A stretch of 64,000 bases of DNA from Methylophilus sp. 42 (GCF_000384155.1 NZ_KB913031.1:620001-684000); one strand, 5' to 3'. Counted from the stretch's first letter, positions 27,738-37,932 are shown. The notes: generated by a model not told the origin, from the letters alone. Program-made: numbers and translations.

Positions 27738-28497
27738 GCAGCCGGGTCTTTCTATGTCTGGTTTCACCTTGGTGGAGCTGGTCATTGTCATTGTCGTCAT
27801 GGCCATTCTGGGCGGTATCTCAGTCAGTTTTATTAAAAACTCTGTCCTGGCATATGTGAATTCTGAAGCTTATTACGAGATGGCCGACCGTGCCGATATT
27901 TCCTTGCGCCGTATGTCGCGCGATATTCGTAATGCGTTGCCTAACAGCGTGTGGGTGCCGGGTGGCTCCGGTAGTTATGTGCAGTTTGTGCCGATTAAAG
28001 CCGGTGGCCGTTATCAGCAGGAGGACTTCGATGCGGGCAGTCTCACACTGGATGTATTAGGGCCGATGGTGAATGTGGATGCCAATGACCAACTGGTGAT
28101 TTATAACATGGGCATAGCGGGGGCCGATGTGTATGACGGCACCAATATTCGGCCAGTGAGTGCTAACGCAAGTTCGGTCACATATACTGGCGCACTTTTC
28201 CCATTTGCGTCACCGGGCGGCCGATTTTACGTGGTAAATGGCGCCGTGATTTATGCCTGCGATCTTGCTAATCGCCGATTGGTGATGTATTCAAATATCC
28301 CTATCGCCGCCGGGCGTGTGGCTAACTTTAATGGACTGACGGCCAATGTTGTTGCTGAGGATGTGACTGAGTGTAGTTTTACCTATACGGAAGGCGTGAT
28401 GCAACATTCCAGCGTGGTCACCGCGCAATTGACGCTCGCCAAAAACGACGGCGTTGCCAGATTGGTTAACTTGATTAATGTGGTGAATTCGCCATGA
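27721..28497 (+). CDS. mshO: MSHA minor pilin MshO-like
   Basis: A 258-residue prepilin, leader up to GLSMSG, cut before FTLVELVIVIVVMAILGG. The block ADISLRRMSRDIRNALPNS is characteristic of MshO and GspJ-type pseudopilins. It overlaps mshD and shares ATGA with mshP, so the pilin genes are translated in series. Confidence 0.82.
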   Translation: MRRAFKQPGLSMSGFTLVELVIVIVVMAILGGISVSFIKNSVLAYVNSEAYYEMADRADISLRRMSRDIRNALPNSVWVPGGSGSYVQFVPIKAGGRYQQEDFDAGSLTLDVLGPMVNVDANDQLVIYNMGIAGADVYDGTNIRPVSANASSVTYTGALFPFASPGGRFYVVNGAVIYACDLANRRLVMYSNIPIAAGRVANFNGLTANVVAEDVTECSFTYTEGVMQHSSVVTAQLTLAKNDGVARLVNLINVVNSP

Positions 28498-28964
28498 AAA
28501 GCATTGCTTATCGCGCAAAGGGATTTATGTTGCCTGTGGCAATATTTTTACTGGTGACTCTTGCAGCACTGGTGGGGTATTCCATGCGGTTGTCGTTGCT
28601 GGCGCAAATGGGCACGATTCAGGATGTGCAAGGTGCCAATGCTTATTTGGCGGCGAGGGCAGGGGTGGAATGGGCTGCTTTTCAGGTGTTGGGGCCGGGT
28701 ACAAATGCCATGAAATCCTGTATTGCTTCTCCAACAACTTTGACAATTAATAATTTTACTGTGTTGTTAACATGCAGCCGAACCGTACCAAAAGACAAAG
28801 GCAATACACAGGATATTGGCATGTATAGCATCACCTCCACTGCCTCGATAGGCGGGATAGGTGCACAAGATCGTATAGAGCGACAAATCGCTGTCACACT
28901 TAGTCGATGCTTATACCTAGATCCTGGCGCCCCTCCAGGCACGGTGGCAGAAGAGTGTAATTAA
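28494..28964 (+). CDS. mshP: MSHA biogenesis protein MshP
   Basis: Encodes 156 residues with one N-terminal helix (FMLPVAIFLLVTLAALVGY) after a short basic leader, followed by AYLAARAGVEWAAFQVL, the GspK/PilX-like pattern of MshP. It lacks the canonical glutamate +5. It overlaps mshO by 4 bp and precedes mshQ by 12 bp. Confidence 0.78.
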   Translation: MKSIAYRAKGFMLPVAIFLLVTLAALVGYSMRLSLLAQMGTIQDVQGANAYLAARAGVEWAAFQVLGPGTNAMKSCIASPTTLTINNFTVLLTCSRTVPKDKGNTQDIGMYSITSTASIGGIGAQDRIERQIAVTLSRCLYLDPGAPPGTVAEECN

Positions 28965-28976
28965 CAGGAATTGATT

Positions 28977-31900
28977 ATGAACAGATTGATTAAATATGTA
29001 TTAATCAATTTATTGTATGTTGTGGTATTTGCCTTTACCGGGAGCGTGCACGCAACTGTGAGAGTGCTTAACAATGGTGGAGGTACTAACGCCAGTAATG
29101 CGTTAGAGGTCACTATTGCGGATTCAACGCAAATGCAAATTAAACGGCTTGGTTCCGGGCAATTGTATCAACCAGGTACTTATCCAAGTGGATCCTATCC
29201 CTACAATTCATTATTAGATAATGGCGTGTATATTCGATATAACAATCGAATATATGGCGCTAACCATTTTGCCTATAGTGCCGCAACAATTTACAACAGT
29301 TTTAGCATCTCATCAGTGCAGCCAGGGAGCACTTCGCAAGGCGTGACACAATCGACGACCTCCAGTCTTTCGCTCACCTCTTCAATCTTAAGTAGTCCAA
29401 CGGTGAGTATTGTCTGGAAGTATACGTATCCCCTTGACTACATCACTGCAGAAGTGACCGTCACCATCCCAGCAACAGCAACAGTCAGTACTGGTAATCC
29501 AATCCGCTATTATCATGCGGTGGATACCTATTTAGGGGGTAACGATAATGGGTGTGGTGTTCGGTATACCGATACTAATGGCAAGCTAGTAGTGGGTACC
29601 TACCCTTTAACTAATGGTACATGCCCTTCCAGTACTTCACTTCCTGCCAATTTGGATGTGGTTGAATCATTCCGTGAACGTAACGGTAAGTTTGACCATC
29701 ATTGTGTTGGCTACTGGAGTGATTTCTGGAGTACTGCAACGTCAAACCCGCCCGCGTGTTCAATTAGTAAAAGCGGTAGCCTTGCTGACTCCATCACCAC
29801 GACTTATCAAGATACCGGTGCTGCGATTGAGTTTGATTTTACTACGCCTGGAATCTACACGTTTAGTTACGACTTTGTCGTTGGCTCCACTTTTGTGCCT
29901 AATTACGACCATTTCGAGATTCGTCATGCAGGGACTGCGACACTCTGCCCAACCGAAGTAAAAGTGCTGGCATGCTTATCCTCCACTGTGCCTTGTCCGG
30001 ACGATCAACTGGTGAGTTCGGGTGAATTAAAAGGTAGTCTGACAGTGTCGCCAACGACACCAACAGTGACTGATACGCCTGATCCGTTCACATTGGGGTC
30101 AAATCAGTCCATTGGAACTGTCACGATGCAAGGTAGTGCCGCAGCCACCTATACCTTGGGTGTGAGTGGGCTGACTAAAACGCCACTGAGTGGCGTGAAG
30201 TGCTGGAACACGACCACTAGTTCACAGAACTGTAGTTTTACCTTTACCAACACGCCTTGCGTAAACACGTTTGAGTGTATGGAGAACTCACTGACGTATA
30301 ACAATCGCACGACCAATAGCTCCTTGCGCAATCCGCTTTATACTAAGGTAATCGGAGCTGATTTTGATATTGATGTGGTCGCGTTGCTGGCAAACGGCAA
30401 TCAATCAGCATATAACTCAACCACAGGTTTAACTGTGCAGTTGGTGAGTGATAATGCGGGTGCATGCGGTGCTACCGTCGTTGCAACCAAGGCTCTGACT
30501 TTCGCAGCTTCTGATGGCGGCCGTAAAAAGGTTACTTTCAGTGCCAGTGATATATTAAGGCCGCACCCTAACTTACGATGCAAGGTTACTGATGCAGGCT
30601 TGGCTAAAACGGGATGTTCGTCTGATAACTTTGCGATACGTCCAACATCTTTATCCGTGACTAGTGTGAGTCCGCAACAACTGTCACCGAGCCATACATC
30701 TGCCCCTGTTCGTAGAGCTGGAACTGATGCTTTTAGTGTGACGGTTTCAACCAATGAGTTAACTTATACGGGGACGCCAAAAGTGGATAGCGGAAAGTTG
30801 GAGACCCATGCGGCAGGTGTGACCTCTGTCGGGCAAGTGAATGGTACCTTTGGTGCAGCGAATTTGGGCGTTAGTTCAGGGTCAACTTTTACTTATTCTG
30901 AGGTTGGTCATTTCAGGTTCAAAGTAGAGGGTATTTACGATGATACTTATGCGGCCGTTGATAGTGCCAATGGTGATTGCGAGAACTCTTTTGCAGATAC
31001 CGATGATACTAGAACACCCAAGAAATTAGGTTGTAAGTTCGGCAATAAAACTGTAAGTAATTATATCGGCCGTTTTATTCCAGATCATTTTAAAGTGACT
31101 GCGGGTACTAGTTATACAGATGGCTGCGGAACTTTTACCTACTATGATCAAGACCCTGGCTTGATCACGCCATTCGTTCTGGAGGCTAAAAATGCGGCTG
31201 ATGTTACTACTCAATATTACACTGGAAACTATGCCGTATTTGGCCTGAGCAACTGGAATAATTATTCGTTTCAGATGAAAACTGATGCGGGTACACCGAT
31301 AACGAGTGGCGCGACGATAGCTGCCAGTAGTGTGAGCCCATCGGGCACCTGGGGGGCTGGCATTGCAAATGTGCAAGCAGGGCATAAAGTCACTCGCCCT
31401 GCGAGTGCTGTACCGCCAGAGATGATTAGGATTTCTGCGCAGCCAAGCGGTGTTGATGGTGGGGTCACGGTAAGTAGTGCAACCAGAGTAGATGTATTCA
31501 CTCTCTCAGCCTCTAATCCTACTTATCCAGCATTTAGGTTTGGTCGCTTGGCTGTGACCTCTGCGCATGGATCAGAGTTGCTGCCGTTGTCAGTTCCCAT
31601 TGAGGCACAATACTGGAATGGAACTGGGTTTAAACGAAATATCAATGATAGTTGTACAACGATCCCGCTCTCAAGTATTGTCATGACCAATTACAGAGGT
31701 AATTTGAATGCCTGTGAGACTCAACTCACTGGTGCGTCTTCTATGAACAAAGGTGTGCTCTATATGCGTTTAAGCGCGCCTGGAGTTACTGGAACGACTC
31801 CCAATACTGGGAGTGTGGACTTAGAGGTAAATCTGAGGGCGGCTGGTGGCGGCGAGATGACATGTAATAGCGCGTCTCAATCAGCCGCGACCAGTGGTTC

Positions 31901-31991
31901 AATTCCGTGGTTCGGTGCCACGGATCCTATTGGTCGTGCCACCTTCGGTATCTACAAAGCGCCCATTATCTACATGCGAGAAAACTTCTAG
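28977..31991 (+). CDS. mshQ: MshQ-like large secreted protein (DUF6701)
   Basis: Encodes 1,004 residues from the ATG at 28977, which has AGGA 7 bp upstream (an upstream in-frame TTG is rejected). A signal peptide (about 1-27, ending SVHA) is followed by a Ser/Thr/Asn-rich beta-sandwich region with many cysteine pairs, then the DUF6701 region found in MshQ proteins (FRFKVEGIYDDTY, NYIGRFIPDHFKVT, FRFGRLAVTSAHGSELLPL). Probably a pilus-tip or surface adhesin; that role is inferred. AT-richer than its neighbours. A strong terminator follows. Confidence 0.82.
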   Translation: MNRLIKYVLINLLYVVVFAFTGSVHATVRVLNNGGGTNASNALEVTIADSTQMQIKRLGSGQLYQPGTYPSGSYPYNSLLDNGVYIRYNNRIYGANHFAYSAATIYNSFSISSVQPGSTSQGVTQSTTSSLSLTSSILSSPTVSIVWKYTYPLDYITAEVTVTIPATATVSTGNPIRYYHAVDTYLGGNDNGCGVRYTDTNGKLVVGTYPLTNGTCPSSTSLPANLDVVESFRERNGKFDHHCVGYWSDFWSTATSNPPACSISKSGSLADSITTTYQDTGAAIEFDFTTPGIYTFSYDFVVGSTFVPNYDHFEIRHAGTATLCPTEVKVLACLSSTVPCPDDQLVSSGELKGSLTVSPTTPTVTDTPDPFTLGSNQSIGTVTMQGSAAATYTLGVSGLTKTPLSGVKCWNTTTSSQNCSFTFTNTPCVNTFECMENSLTYNNRTTNSSLRNPLYTKVIGADFDIDVVALLANGNQSAYNSTTGLTVQLVSDNAGACGATVVATKALTFAASDGGRKKVTFSASDILRPHPNLRCKVTDAGLAKTGCSSDNFAIRPTSLSVTSVSPQQLSPSHTSAPVRRAGTDAFSVTVSTNELTYTGTPKVDSGKLETHAAGVTSVGQVNGTFGAANLGVSSGSTFTYSEVGHFRFKVEGIYDDTYAAVDSANGDCENSFADTDDTRTPKKLGCKFGNKTVSNYIGRFIPDHFKVTAGTSYTDGCGTFTYYDQDPGLITPFVLEAKNAADVTTQYYTGNYAVFGLSNWNNYSFQMKTDAGTPITSGATIAASSVSPSGTWGAGIANVQAGHKVTRPASAVPPEMIRISAQPSGVDGGVTVSSATRVDVFTLSASNPTYPAFRFGRLAVTSAHGSELLPLSVPIEAQYWNGTGFKRNINDSCTTIPLSSIVMTNYRGNLNACETQLTGASSMNKGVLYMRLSAPGVTGTTPNTGSVDLEVNLRAAGGGEMTCNSASQSAATSGSIPWFGATDPIGRATFGIYKAPIIYMRENF

Positions 31992-31995
31992 CGAT

Positions 31996-32031
31996 AACAA
32001 AACCACCGAATCAGGTGGTTTTGTTCTTTTT
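31996..32031 (+). terminator. Rho-independent terminator of the pilin block
   Basis: A perfect 12-bp stem (AACAAAACCACC, 31996-32007, complement 32014-32025), 6-nt loop and a T tract, 4 bp after the mshQ stop. It separates the pilin genes from mshI-N. Confidence 0.93.
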
Positions 32032-32157
32032 ATCATGGCTTTAAACCATAGGCTCAGGCACTAAAGTTGCTATTGTTAAAATGCACTATCAAGCGTTAAC
32101 AAAGTGGTATTCAGGCAACGCGTGAAATATCAGTTATTTGGCGCAGTGGGTGATGGC

Positions 32158-32185
32158 TTCACCTGTGGGATTTTTTGTGTATACT
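32158..32185 (+). promoter_or_regulatory. Probable promoter of the mshI-N block
   Basis: TTCACC (32158-32163), a 16-bp spacer and TATACT (32180-32185) in the 275-bp gap after the mshQ terminator, about 80 bp before mshI. The rest of the gap is AT-rich with nothing else recognised. Confidence 0.45.
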
Positions 32186-32266
32186 AATCTCCGATAAAGC
32201 TTGAAGTTGTGGTTGTTATACATTGATTTTAAATAAAAAAATATTTAGAAAGTCAGACTTGCCTCT

Positions 32267-33205
32267 ATGGAATGGTTTAAACGACAAAAGAACAAGCAGC
32301 AAGTGGGTATCAGTTACACCGATATGCATGTCAGCACTGTCGCCTTGACGCCGCCATCCGAAGGGGCCAAGCCGGTGGTGTCATTTGCCGCGGTTGAGCA
32401 GGTACCACTGCATGCGACGTCCACATTGCGTCACTTTGTGACCAAAAATGACCTCAAGACCTTGCCGTGCAACCTGGTGCTTAATGTTGACCAATACAAT
32501 ATTGTGCAGATTGATAAACCGAATATGCCGGACAACGAAGTGAAACCTGCGTTGCGCTGGAAATTGAAAGGTTTGCTGGACTATTCGGTCGAGCAAGCGG
32601 TCGTCGATGGTATTGATGTGCCGGTAGACCCTTCTTACGCAAATCGCCAGCCATTGATGTTGGCAATTTGTGCTAAAAAAGCCATCGTTTCTGCGGTGGG
32701 TAATCAACTATCCGAGGCGGGCTTTAACGTGAAGTCAGTCGATGTGCATGCGCTGGTGCAACGCAATATTGCCCATTTGCTCGAACACGAAGACCGTGCG
32801 CTGGTGACGCTCAGCATTTTGCCACGCGGATGTTTGCTGACGTTTACGGCCAAAGGCGAGTTGTATCATGCGCGCCTGATTGAGCTCGATCGTGATTTTC
32901 TGAATGACCGCGGCGAGCTGTTCAAGAGTAACTTTGACAAACTGGTGCTGGAATTACAGCGTTCGCTGGACAGTTTCGACCGTCAGTTCCCTTACCTGAG
33001 CCTGAATCGCCTGGTGGTCGCCCCCGTGGCGAATCGCGACTACCTGGTCAGCGGCTTGAGTTCCAGTCTTTATGTGCCGGTGAATGTCTTTAATCTGGAA
33101 GATATTGTCGAGTTGCCTGCCGACCAGGACTTCTCCAGCCTGGAAAAACAAGCCATGCTGTTACCCGCTTTAGGCGCTGCCTTGCGTCAGGAGACGGCGG
33201 CATGA
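32267..33205 (+). CDS. mshI: MSHA biogenesis protein MshI (PilM-like)
   Basis: Encodes 312 residues, soluble, with an actin/PilM-type fold: MEWFKRQKNKQQVGISYTDMHV, VLNVDQYNIVQIDKPNMPDNE, ALRWKLKGLLDY. It should form the cytoplasmic ring of the alignment complex. It overlaps the next gene by ATGA. Confidence 0.83.
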   Translation: MEWFKRQKNKQQVGISYTDMHVSTVALTPPSEGAKPVVSFAAVEQVPLHATSTLRHFVTKNDLKTLPCNLVLNVDQYNIVQIDKPNMPDNEVKPALRWKLKGLLDYSVEQAVVDGIDVPVDPSYANRQPLMLAICAKKAIVSAVGNQLSEAGFNVKSVDVHALVQRNIAHLLEHEDRALVTLSILPRGCLLTFTAKGELYHARLIELDRDFLNDRGELFKSNFDKLVLELQRSLDSFDRQFPYLSLNRLVVAPVANRDYLVSGLSSSLYVPVNVFNLEDIVELPADQDFSSLEKQAMLLPALGAALRQETAA

Positions 33206-34050
33206 GTCAGCAGATTAACCTGTTTGAAGGTGGGCTGGTTAAATCCAAAGACTGGTTCAATTTACCTTTTGTCTTCGTCATTTATGTGCTGGCAGCTGGC
33301 GTGATGTTTTACCTGTCTACTGGCCTTGAAGCAGAAAATGCTGCCTTGCAAACGCAGCGCAATCAAGCCGTGACGCAATATGAAACCATGCAGAAGAAGG
33401 TGGATCAGTTTGCGCAGCGCGTGACGCCAATTGATAACAGCAAACTTGAAGTCGAGTTAAAAACCCTCAAAGGCCGCTTTGATATGCAGTCGCAGATTCT
33501 GGCGATTTTCCAGCAATCCATCTCTGATGCATCAAATCACCTGGTTGATTACATGCGTGCCTTTACCGCACAGCAACAAGCAGGGTTATGGTTGACTGGC
33601 TTCAGGATTGAGCCTGGTACTCAGCATATTTCACTGACCGGGCAGGCATTGCAGTCTGAAGCTATTCCGCAGTATCTGGATTTGCTGTCTGCACAACGCA
33701 TTTTTGAAGGCACGCAATTCTCCGGCATCCAGTTCAAGCAAGTGGAGTTACAGCGGCCGCAATCGCCAGCAACGGCGCCTGCTGTTGCCGCACCGCCCCC
33801 TGCTGCGGTGCCTGAATCAATGCCTGCTGGTAAAGGCGCACCTGATGCGGCTAGTAATGCCGCCCCGGCATCGGTAGCGCCGCCAGCAACCGCGAGCCAA
33901 GCCGCGCATGAGGAAGAAGCTAAGCTGCAGGTATATGCCTTCGAAGTAAAAGGACGCGATTTGCAAAGCCAGGCAAAACGCGAGAACAGCGTGAGTTGGG
34001 ATGACTTTGTGCGTCAAACCACCCAAGCTCAGCCGACGCCAGGGAAATGA
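33202..34050 (+). CDS. PilN-like alignment protein of the MSHA system
   Basis: Encodes 282 residues starting MSQQINLFEGGLV, typical of PilN/MshI2 proteins. One membrane helix (about 22-40) is followed by a coiled coil (about 44-95) and a PilN fold; a proline/alanine-rich stretch (about 185-235) precedes the tail. In some species this part belongs to MshI or is called MshI2. Next gene starts 3 bp on. Confidence 0.78.
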   Translation: MSQQINLFEGGLVKSKDWFNLPFVFVIYVLAAGVMFYLSTGLEAENAALQTQRNQAVTQYETMQKKVDQFAQRVTPIDNSKLEVELKTLKGRFDMQSQILAIFQQSISDASNHLVDYMRAFTAQQQAGLWLTGFRIEPGTQHISLTGQALQSEAIPQYLDLLSAQRIFEGTQFSGIQFKQVELQRPQSPATAPAVAAPPPAAVPESMPAGKGAPDAASNAAPASVAPPATASQAAHEEEAKLQVYAFEVKGRDLQSQAKRENSVSWDDFVRQTTQAQPTPGK

Positions 34051-34053
34051 CCG

Positions 34054-34773
34054 ATGCGATTTGAGCAATTTCAGACAGTGAGTAACAAATGGCTGGCGCT
34101 TTCCCAACGGGAGCGCTGGATGATTTTTGGCGCCGGCTTGTTTGCCGTGGTGGGCCTGATGGATACGTTTTTGCTGGAGCCACAGCGTGTGCAACTGGCG
34201 AGTACGCAGCAGGAAGTGATTAAGATCCAGAACGATACAACGACCTTGACTGAGCAAATGACGACGATAGCCACGCAGGCTGCGCCGCCACCAGCCACGA
34301 ATGCCTTGCAACATGATATTAATGAGGCCACGCAGCACATTAACAGTCAGTCTGCTGATCTGGTCAAGGTGTCTTCTTATATGGTGCCGCCACAAGACAT
34401 GGTGGCATTGCTGAAAAAATTATTGCAACAGCATGCCGATGTGCAAGTGGTGGAAATGCAGTCACTGCCTGTGGTCGACTTTATCGAGAAGCAGAGAAAA
34501 CAATTACAGACACAAGCCGACACTGCGTCAGGTGGTGCGGCACCAGCCAATGCTGAAGAAGTGTGGAAGAATGTGCCGCATGTGTATCAGCATGCCGTGA
34601 AAGTGCGCCTGAAAGGTAAGTATTTTGCATTGATGGCTTATGCACAATCTTTAAAAGCCATTGGGCAAAAGCTGGCCTGGGAAAGTGCTGAGCTCAAGGC
34701 TGAGTATCCAGACAGCGAATTGACGGTTCAGGTGTATACCCTGAGTGGTGAAAATGCATGGTTGGGGATTTAG
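34054..34773 (+). CDS. mshJ: MSHA biogenesis protein MshJ (PilO/GspM-like)
   Basis: Encodes 239 residues: a helix at about 24-42 (MIFGAGLFAVVGLMDTFLLEP) crosses the inner membrane, then a coiled coil and a ferredoxin-like periplasmic domain. Order and size match MshJ; it probably pairs with the PilN-like protein. Confidence 0.8.
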   Translation: MRFEQFQTVSNKWLALSQRERWMIFGAGLFAVVGLMDTFLLEPQRVQLASTQQEVIKIQNDTTTLTEQMTTIATQAAPPPATNALQHDINEATQHINSQSADLVKVSSYMVPPQDMVALLKKLLQQHADVQVVEMQSLPVVDFIEKQRKQLQTQADTASGGAAPANAEEVWKNVPHVYQHAVKVRLKGKYFALMAYAQSLKAIGQKLAWESAELKAEYPDSELTVQVYTLSGENAWLGI

Positions 34774-34774
34774 C

Positions 34775-35173
34775 ATGCGCTTGTTGATGACAATAGTTTT
34801 AATGATGAGTCTGGTGCAGGCAAGTGTTGCTGCCGCTGATGGCATGGTTGATCCAACCAAACCACCAGCTTCAGTCATGGCGTATTTGCCGAATACACAG
34901 GCGCAGATAGAGCGACCATGGGAGCTCACTGCCTTGCAAGACAACGGTAAAAATGGTTTTGCTGTGGTGAATGGCCAGATGGTACAAGTGGGTAATAGTT
35001 ACGAGGGCTTTAAATTGTCGTCGGTAAAAAATCAGCAAGCTGTGTTTATCAGCAAGCTGGGCGAGAAGAAAGTACTCAGGATGGGCTTGTCCAGTTTTAT
35101 GGAACCAGTGCAGCCACCGGCAGGCATCAAGAAAACGGCCAAAAAGATTAAAAGAACAAAGATTGAGAAATAA
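34775..35173 (+). CDS. mshK: MSHA biogenesis protein MshK-like
   Basis: Encodes 132 residues from ATG 34775, with TTGGGGA as ribosome-binding site; it begins 1 bp after the mshJ stop. It has a signal peptide (to about 20) and then VDPTKPPASV, the DPT(R/K)PP mark of MshK/PilP-like proteins, and a small domain ending in a lysine-rich tail. Such proteins link the inner-membrane complex to the secretin. Confidence 0.75.
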   Translation: MRLLMTIVLMMSLVQASVAAADGMVDPTKPPASVMAYLPNTQAQIERPWELTALQDNGKNGFAVVNGQMVQVGNSYEGFKLSSVKNQQAVFISKLGEKKVLRMGLSSFMEPVQPPAGIKKTAKKIKRTKIEK

Positions 35174-35238
35174 AGTGACAAACACTTGCAGGTCCCGCTT
35201 AACGGGATAAGCAAGGGAACATCAATAGAGAGACTGCT

Positions 35239-37014
35239 ATGAAAACATTTGTGAATACCTTGGGTTTGATGATGATAGGTGCCGGGTTGGCTGGATGTAC
35301 CAGCAATCCGTTTGCGCCTCCAAATACATCAATTAACCCTAAAATTCAGAACGAATTGGCGACATCAGCGGCCAAGGCTCAAGCGCAGGTGACGCCACCG
35401 CCGAAAGAGGTCACAGATGAATTATTCGAACCTCTCAAGATTGAGCCGCCCAAGGCATTAGCCAAACGCGTTGAACCCAGGTTTGACCTGGTAGTGAACA
35501 AAGCACCTGCCGCTCAGGTATTGATGGGCATTGTGTCTGGCAGCCCTTACAGCATTGCATTGAGCCCGGAGCTTAAAGGCGAGATTTCAATCAACTTGCG
35601 CGACGTGACTTTATTTGAAGCACTCAATGCCTTGCGTGATTTGTATGGCTATGAATACAAAATGAGTGGCAAGCAGATTTTTGTCGAGCCGCAAACCTTG
35701 CAGACTCGTGTGTTCCAGGTGAATTACATTACGGGTGCGCGTAGAGGCACTTCCGCAACGCGCGTGACCTCTGGTACTGCCAGTGGCTCTGGTGCCGGTG
35801 GCGCGGCAGGCGTAGCTGGTCAGGCGGCAGCCATGACCGGATCAGGGACAGGTAGCGGTACGGGTACTGGCACCGCAGCAGGCAGTGGGACTTCTGGCGC
35901 GTCTAATCTGCAAGTGTATGCCTCCGATGTGAGTATGCGTACCAATAATGACTTCTGGGACGAAGTTGCCGGTTCCCTGAGCAGCCTGATTGGTGAAGAA
36001 AACGGCCGTAAAGTCGTGATTAATGCGCAGTCTGGCCTGATCATGGTGAAAGCTATGCCTAAAGAAATCCGCCAGGTTGAGAAGTTTTTGAGCCTGATGC
36101 AGGTGACCGTAGACCGCCAGGTGATTCTGGAAGCCAAAATCATCAAGGTGCAGTTAAACAGAAACTCGCAACAAGGGATTAACTGGGCAGCCGCCAGACA
36201 TACCCGTGGCCGCGATGTGACCTTTGGTAACATCAATGGCAATGCCTCATTGAGTGAAACTGGCGATTTAACCAATGGCACCGTGACGACGACTGAGCCT
36301 GGTGCATTAAGTAATAACGCTGTCACTTCCCTTGGTGGCTCAATGTTCGCGCTGGCGGTGCAGGGCAAAGGCTTTTCGGCTTTACTGAACTTCCTCGAAA
36401 CACAAGGGAATGTAGAAGTGCTTTCCAGTCCGCGTATTGCGACCATTAATAACCAGAAAGCCGTGCTCAAGGTGGGTAATGACGCTTTTTATGTCACTAA
36501 CGTGAAAACCAATGTGACAACAACAACAGGTGGCGCGATTGTGACACCAGATATTCAGCTGCAACCATACTTCTCTGGTATTTCACTGGACGTGACACCG
36601 CAGATTGATAGGGATGACAATATTATTCTGCACGTGCATCCATTTATCAGTGATGTGACACAAGTGAACCGTACTGTGACCTTGTCCAGTGCCAACGGCG
36701 GCACTTATACCATCCCAACGGCGTCGTCTAACATTAACGAAACAGACAGCATTGTGCGTACCAGAGATGGCAGCGTGATTGCCATTGGTGGCCTGATGTC
36801 TGAAACTGTCGACAATACCCGTACCAAAGTGCCTGGCCTGGGGGATGTGAAGTTCCTGGGTAACTTATTCCGTCAGAAAGATCTCGCCAGCACCAAAACT
36901 GAACTGGTTATTTTGCTGAAATCGACCGTGGTGCGTAGTGGCGAAAGCTGGGCGCAAGATATGCTTGATAGTCAGGACCGGGTTGATAAACTGAAGAGTG
37001 ATATCAGTTTTTAG
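35239..37014 (+). CDS. mshL: MSHA pilus secretin MshL (lipoprotein)
   Basis: A 591-residue outer-membrane secretin with lipobox GLAGC (cysteine 20). The N-terminal part has the STN-type domain (SPELKGEISINLRDVTLFEAL), then a low-complexity Gly/Ser/Thr/Ala stretch of about 60 residues, and a complete secretin core (VLSSPRIATINNQKAVLKVG, VPGLGDVKFLGNLFR, ELVILLKSTVV). It forms the pore for the pilus. Confidence 0.92.
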   Translation: MKTFVNTLGLMMIGAGLAGCTSNPFAPPNTSINPKIQNELATSAAKAQAQVTPPPKEVTDELFEPLKIEPPKALAKRVEPRFDLVVNKAPAAQVLMGIVSGSPYSIALSPELKGEISINLRDVTLFEALNALRDLYGYEYKMSGKQIFVEPQTLQTRVFQVNYITGARRGTSATRVTSGTASGSGAGGAAGVAGQAAAMTGSGTGSGTGTGTAAGSGTSGASNLQVYASDVSMRTNNDFWDEVAGSLSSLIGEENGRKVVINAQSGLIMVKAMPKEIRQVEKFLSLMQVTVDRQVILEAKIIKVQLNRNSQQGINWAAARHTRGRDVTFGNINGNASLSETGDLTNGTVTTTEPGALSNNAVTSLGGSMFALAVQGKGFSALLNFLETQGNVEVLSSPRIATINNQKAVLKVGNDAFYVTNVKTNVTTTTGGAIVTPDIQLQPYFSGISLDVTPQIDRDDNIILHVHPFISDVTQVNRTVTLSSANGGTYTIPTASSNINETDSIVRTRDGSVIAIGGLMSETVDNTRTKVPGLGDVKFLGNLFRQKDLASTKTELVILLKSTVVRSGESWAQDMLDSQDRVDKLKSDISF

Positions 37015-37022
37015 GAGCGGGC

Positions 37023-37913
37023 ATGTACCTGCAGCATTTTGGGTTGAAGGAATATCCGTTTACCATCACCCCGGATACCAGTTTTTATTATGCAACGCGT
37101 AGCCTGCAAGAGGCGCTGAATACGCTATTGATTGCGATTCAGTCCGGCGAAGGCTTTGTCAAAATTACCGGCGAAGTGGGCACCGGTAAAACCTTGTTGT
37201 GCCGCCGCCTGCTCAAGGCGTTGGCGCCCAGTTGCAAGGTGGCATTTATCCCCAACCCTTACCTTGATCCACATGCCTTGCTGATGACGCTGGCGACTGA
37301 GTTTGGCGTGGCGTTCAAGCCTGATTTTACCCATCATGACATGATTGATGCGCTTAACCGCAAGCTACTCACATTTGCTGATGAAGGCCGCCACGTGGTG
37401 GTGTGCCTGGACGAAGTACAAGCCATGCCGCTGGAAACACTGGAAGCTTTGCGCCTGCTGAGCAACCTCGAAACCGAGAAGCGCAAATTGATACAAGTAG
37501 TGATTTTTGGCCAGCCGGAGTTGGAAGAGCGCATTAATCATCCCTCCATTCGCCAGTTACGTCAGCGTATTGGCTTCGAGTATCACCTCAAAGGCCTGCA
37601 GTGGTCAGAATTGGGGTTTTACCTGAATCATCGTATGCATATTGCTGGGTATCAGGGAGGCATGGTGTTTACGCCTGCCAGCCTGCGTTTGCTCTACCGC
37701 TATGCCAATGGTATTCCCAGGCTGCTGAATATTCTGGCGCATAAATCTTTGCTATCAGCATTTGGGCGTGGTCAGCAAGGCGTCTCTGCAGAGGATGTCA
37801 GGGCTGCCATTATGGATACCCAGGCAAGCGTCAAGGCGCAGCATCGCTGGTTAGGGCATGGCTTTAAGTGGTGGGTGACATTGCATACGGCCATGGCAGG
37901 TCTGGGTCGTTAG
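37023..37913 (+). CDS. mshM: MSHA biogenesis ATPase MshM (ExeA-like)
   Basis: A 296-residue AAA protein: start YLQHFGLKEYPFTITPDTSFYY, Walker A GEVGTGKTLL, Walker B VVCLDEVQAM, and a sensor stretch NLETEKRKLIQVVIFGQPELEE. It lacks the C-terminal peptidoglycan-binding domain of ExeA. Probably helps place the secretin. Starts 8 bp after mshL. Confidence 0.88.
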   Translation: MYLQHFGLKEYPFTITPDTSFYYATRSLQEALNTLLIAIQSGEGFVKITGEVGTGKTLLCRRLLKALAPSCKVAFIPNPYLDPHALLMTLATEFGVAFKPDFTHHDMIDALNRKLLTFADEGRHVVVCLDEVQAMPLETLEALRLLSNLETEKRKLIQVVIFGQPELEERINHPSIRQLRQRIGFEYHLKGLQWSELGFYLNHRMHIAGYQGGMVFTPASLRLLYRYANGIPRLLNILAHKSLLSAFGRGQQGVSAEDVRAAIMDTQASVKAQHRWLGHGFKWWVTLHTAMAGLGR

Positions 37914-37932
37914 TTAACTATTGGGGAAGCAC

